This document shows, piece after piece, positions 6,168-6,513 of a DNA stretch of 6,513 nucleotides. How positions within the stretch are numbered: the stretch's first letter is position 1; every line of letters begins with the position of its first letter. This stretch comes from an archaeon (GTDB lineage: Archaea > Micrarchaeota > Micrarchaeia > Anstonellales > Bilamarchaeaceae). Under the pieces are notes generated by a model that was given only the letters and a program-made list of their open reading frames with translations, made no database searches and was not told where the DNA came from. The position numbers were made by a program, and so were the translations under genes. The stretch lies in the NCBI GenBank assembly GCA_020052325.1, contig JAGVPF010000146.1:1-6513 (forward strand), in the 5' to 3' direction.

Positions 6168-6513
6168 GAAAGCACCTTCGCCACGAATGCATCACGCCAG
6201 TGTTTCTCATCCAGATAGATTTTTATCGTCCAGAATCTCAGCTTGGTGAGAAGAAGGCCGTCCCTGCAGAATAACACCTTTCCGTCCCTGAAAACACGAT
6301 AGCGGACGATGAGGGGCAGCTTGTGGAACAGCGAGATGTCAATCTTATCCGAGGATAGCTCGAGAGGCGAGTCGCCCTCGCCCTCGGTGATGACACAGAT
6401 ATCGATATCGGAATCCGCCCTCTGCCTGCCTTTGGCGAAAGAGCCGAAAAGTATCGCCGCCTTGACGCACTTCATCCCTTTGAGGCGTCGTGATACTTCC
6501 CGAAGCTGGTCCA
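6164..6513 (-). CDS. mntA: MNT-type minimal nucleotidyltransferase antitoxin (MntA), 5' end outside the window
   Basis: The C-terminal 115 residues are in view. It carries the minimal nucleotidyltransferase signature GSX10DXD: G and S in LFGSFAKG, then ten residues to DID, with KIDIS supplying the probable third carboxylate. Next come a LPLIVRYRVFRDGKVLFCRD segment matching the MNT core end and a helical tail. An ATG at 6475 is possible, but the frame is open upstream to the edge (reading DQLREVSRRLKG before that Met). MNT proteins normally have an N-terminal helix there, so the true start is probably beyond 6513. In known HepT/MntA systems this enzyme transfers AMP from ATP to a tyrosine of HepT. 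Its TGA stop overlaps the hepT TTG start by 4 nt, the usual tight pairing that balances the two products. The MNT fold is certain; the antitoxin role rests on the partner. Confidence 0.85.
   Translation of the reverse strand, partial: DQLREVSRRLKGMKCVKAAILFGSFAKGRQRADSDIDICVITEGEGDSPLELSSDKIDISLFHKLPLIVRYRVFRDGKVLFCRDGLLLTKLRFWTIKIYLDEKHWRDAFVAKVLS
6173..6178 (-). promoter_or_regulatory. Ribosome binding site supporting the TTG start of hepT
   Basis: AAGGTG, matching the GGTG end of the Shine-Dalgarno consensus, lies 5 nt before the TTG at 6167 and inside the end of the mntA gene. Confidence 0.45.

Noticed and set aside
1..6513. CRISPR arrays, tRNA/rRNA genes, insertion sequences
   Set aside because: No regularly spaced direct repeats, cloverleaf-like elements, transposase motifs or terminal inverted repeats were seen; the window is almost fully occupied by seven minus-strand genes.

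Overview
The window looks archaeal, most likely from a small-genome DPANN-type lineage (Micrarchaeota, Diapherotrites or Woesearchaeota-like). The lineage is a guess from protein style; no rRNA or tRNA is present to fix it. Signs are a TATA-box promoter with a strong Shine-Dalgarno site, T-run termination, sequon-rich secreted proteins with C-terminal membrane anchors, a stand-alone NFACT-R protein and a HEPN/MNT gene pair. All seven supported genes lie on the minus strand and are read from right to left. Coding density is very high, and no stretch above 300 bases lacks a gene.

Right part (6513 down to 4974). An MNT-type nucleotidyltransferase (5' end outside the window) overlaps by 4 nt a HEPN-family HepT protein that starts with TTG. 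Together they form a HepT/MntA toxin-antitoxin dyad. Six nt further on is a 256-residue protein containing only a short coiled coil and the NFACT-R (DUF814) domain of the ribosome quality control factor RqcH/Rqc2/NEMF. The tight packing suggests co-transcription, so a predicted RNase toxin system sits next to a predicted tRNA/ribosome-binding domain.

Middle (4973 down to 4131). An intergenic promoter with a clear TATA box drives a single-gene unit for a 219-residue secreted acidic protein, closed by T runs. This looks like an independently and probably strongly expressed surface protein.

Left part (4130 down to 1). An apparent three-gene surface operon follows: a 565-residue protein with a cell-wall-binding-repeat-2-like front half, two CARDB-like Ig repeats and a C-terminal membrane helix; 10 nt later a 345-residue glycoprotein-like membrane-anchored protein whose N-terminal domain is a paralogue of the 219-residue protein, followed by a thrombospondin-type-1-like cysteine module; and, overlapping by an ATGA, a large secreted protein of which 450 residues are in view, open to the left edge. 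Both edge-open reading frames (the left surface protein and the right nucleotidyltransferase) are real genes truncated by the window.

The most interesting items are the full-length domain paralogy between the soluble and the membrane-anchored surface proteins, the surface operon as a candidate envelope complex, and the hepT/mntA to NFACT-R gene linkage.
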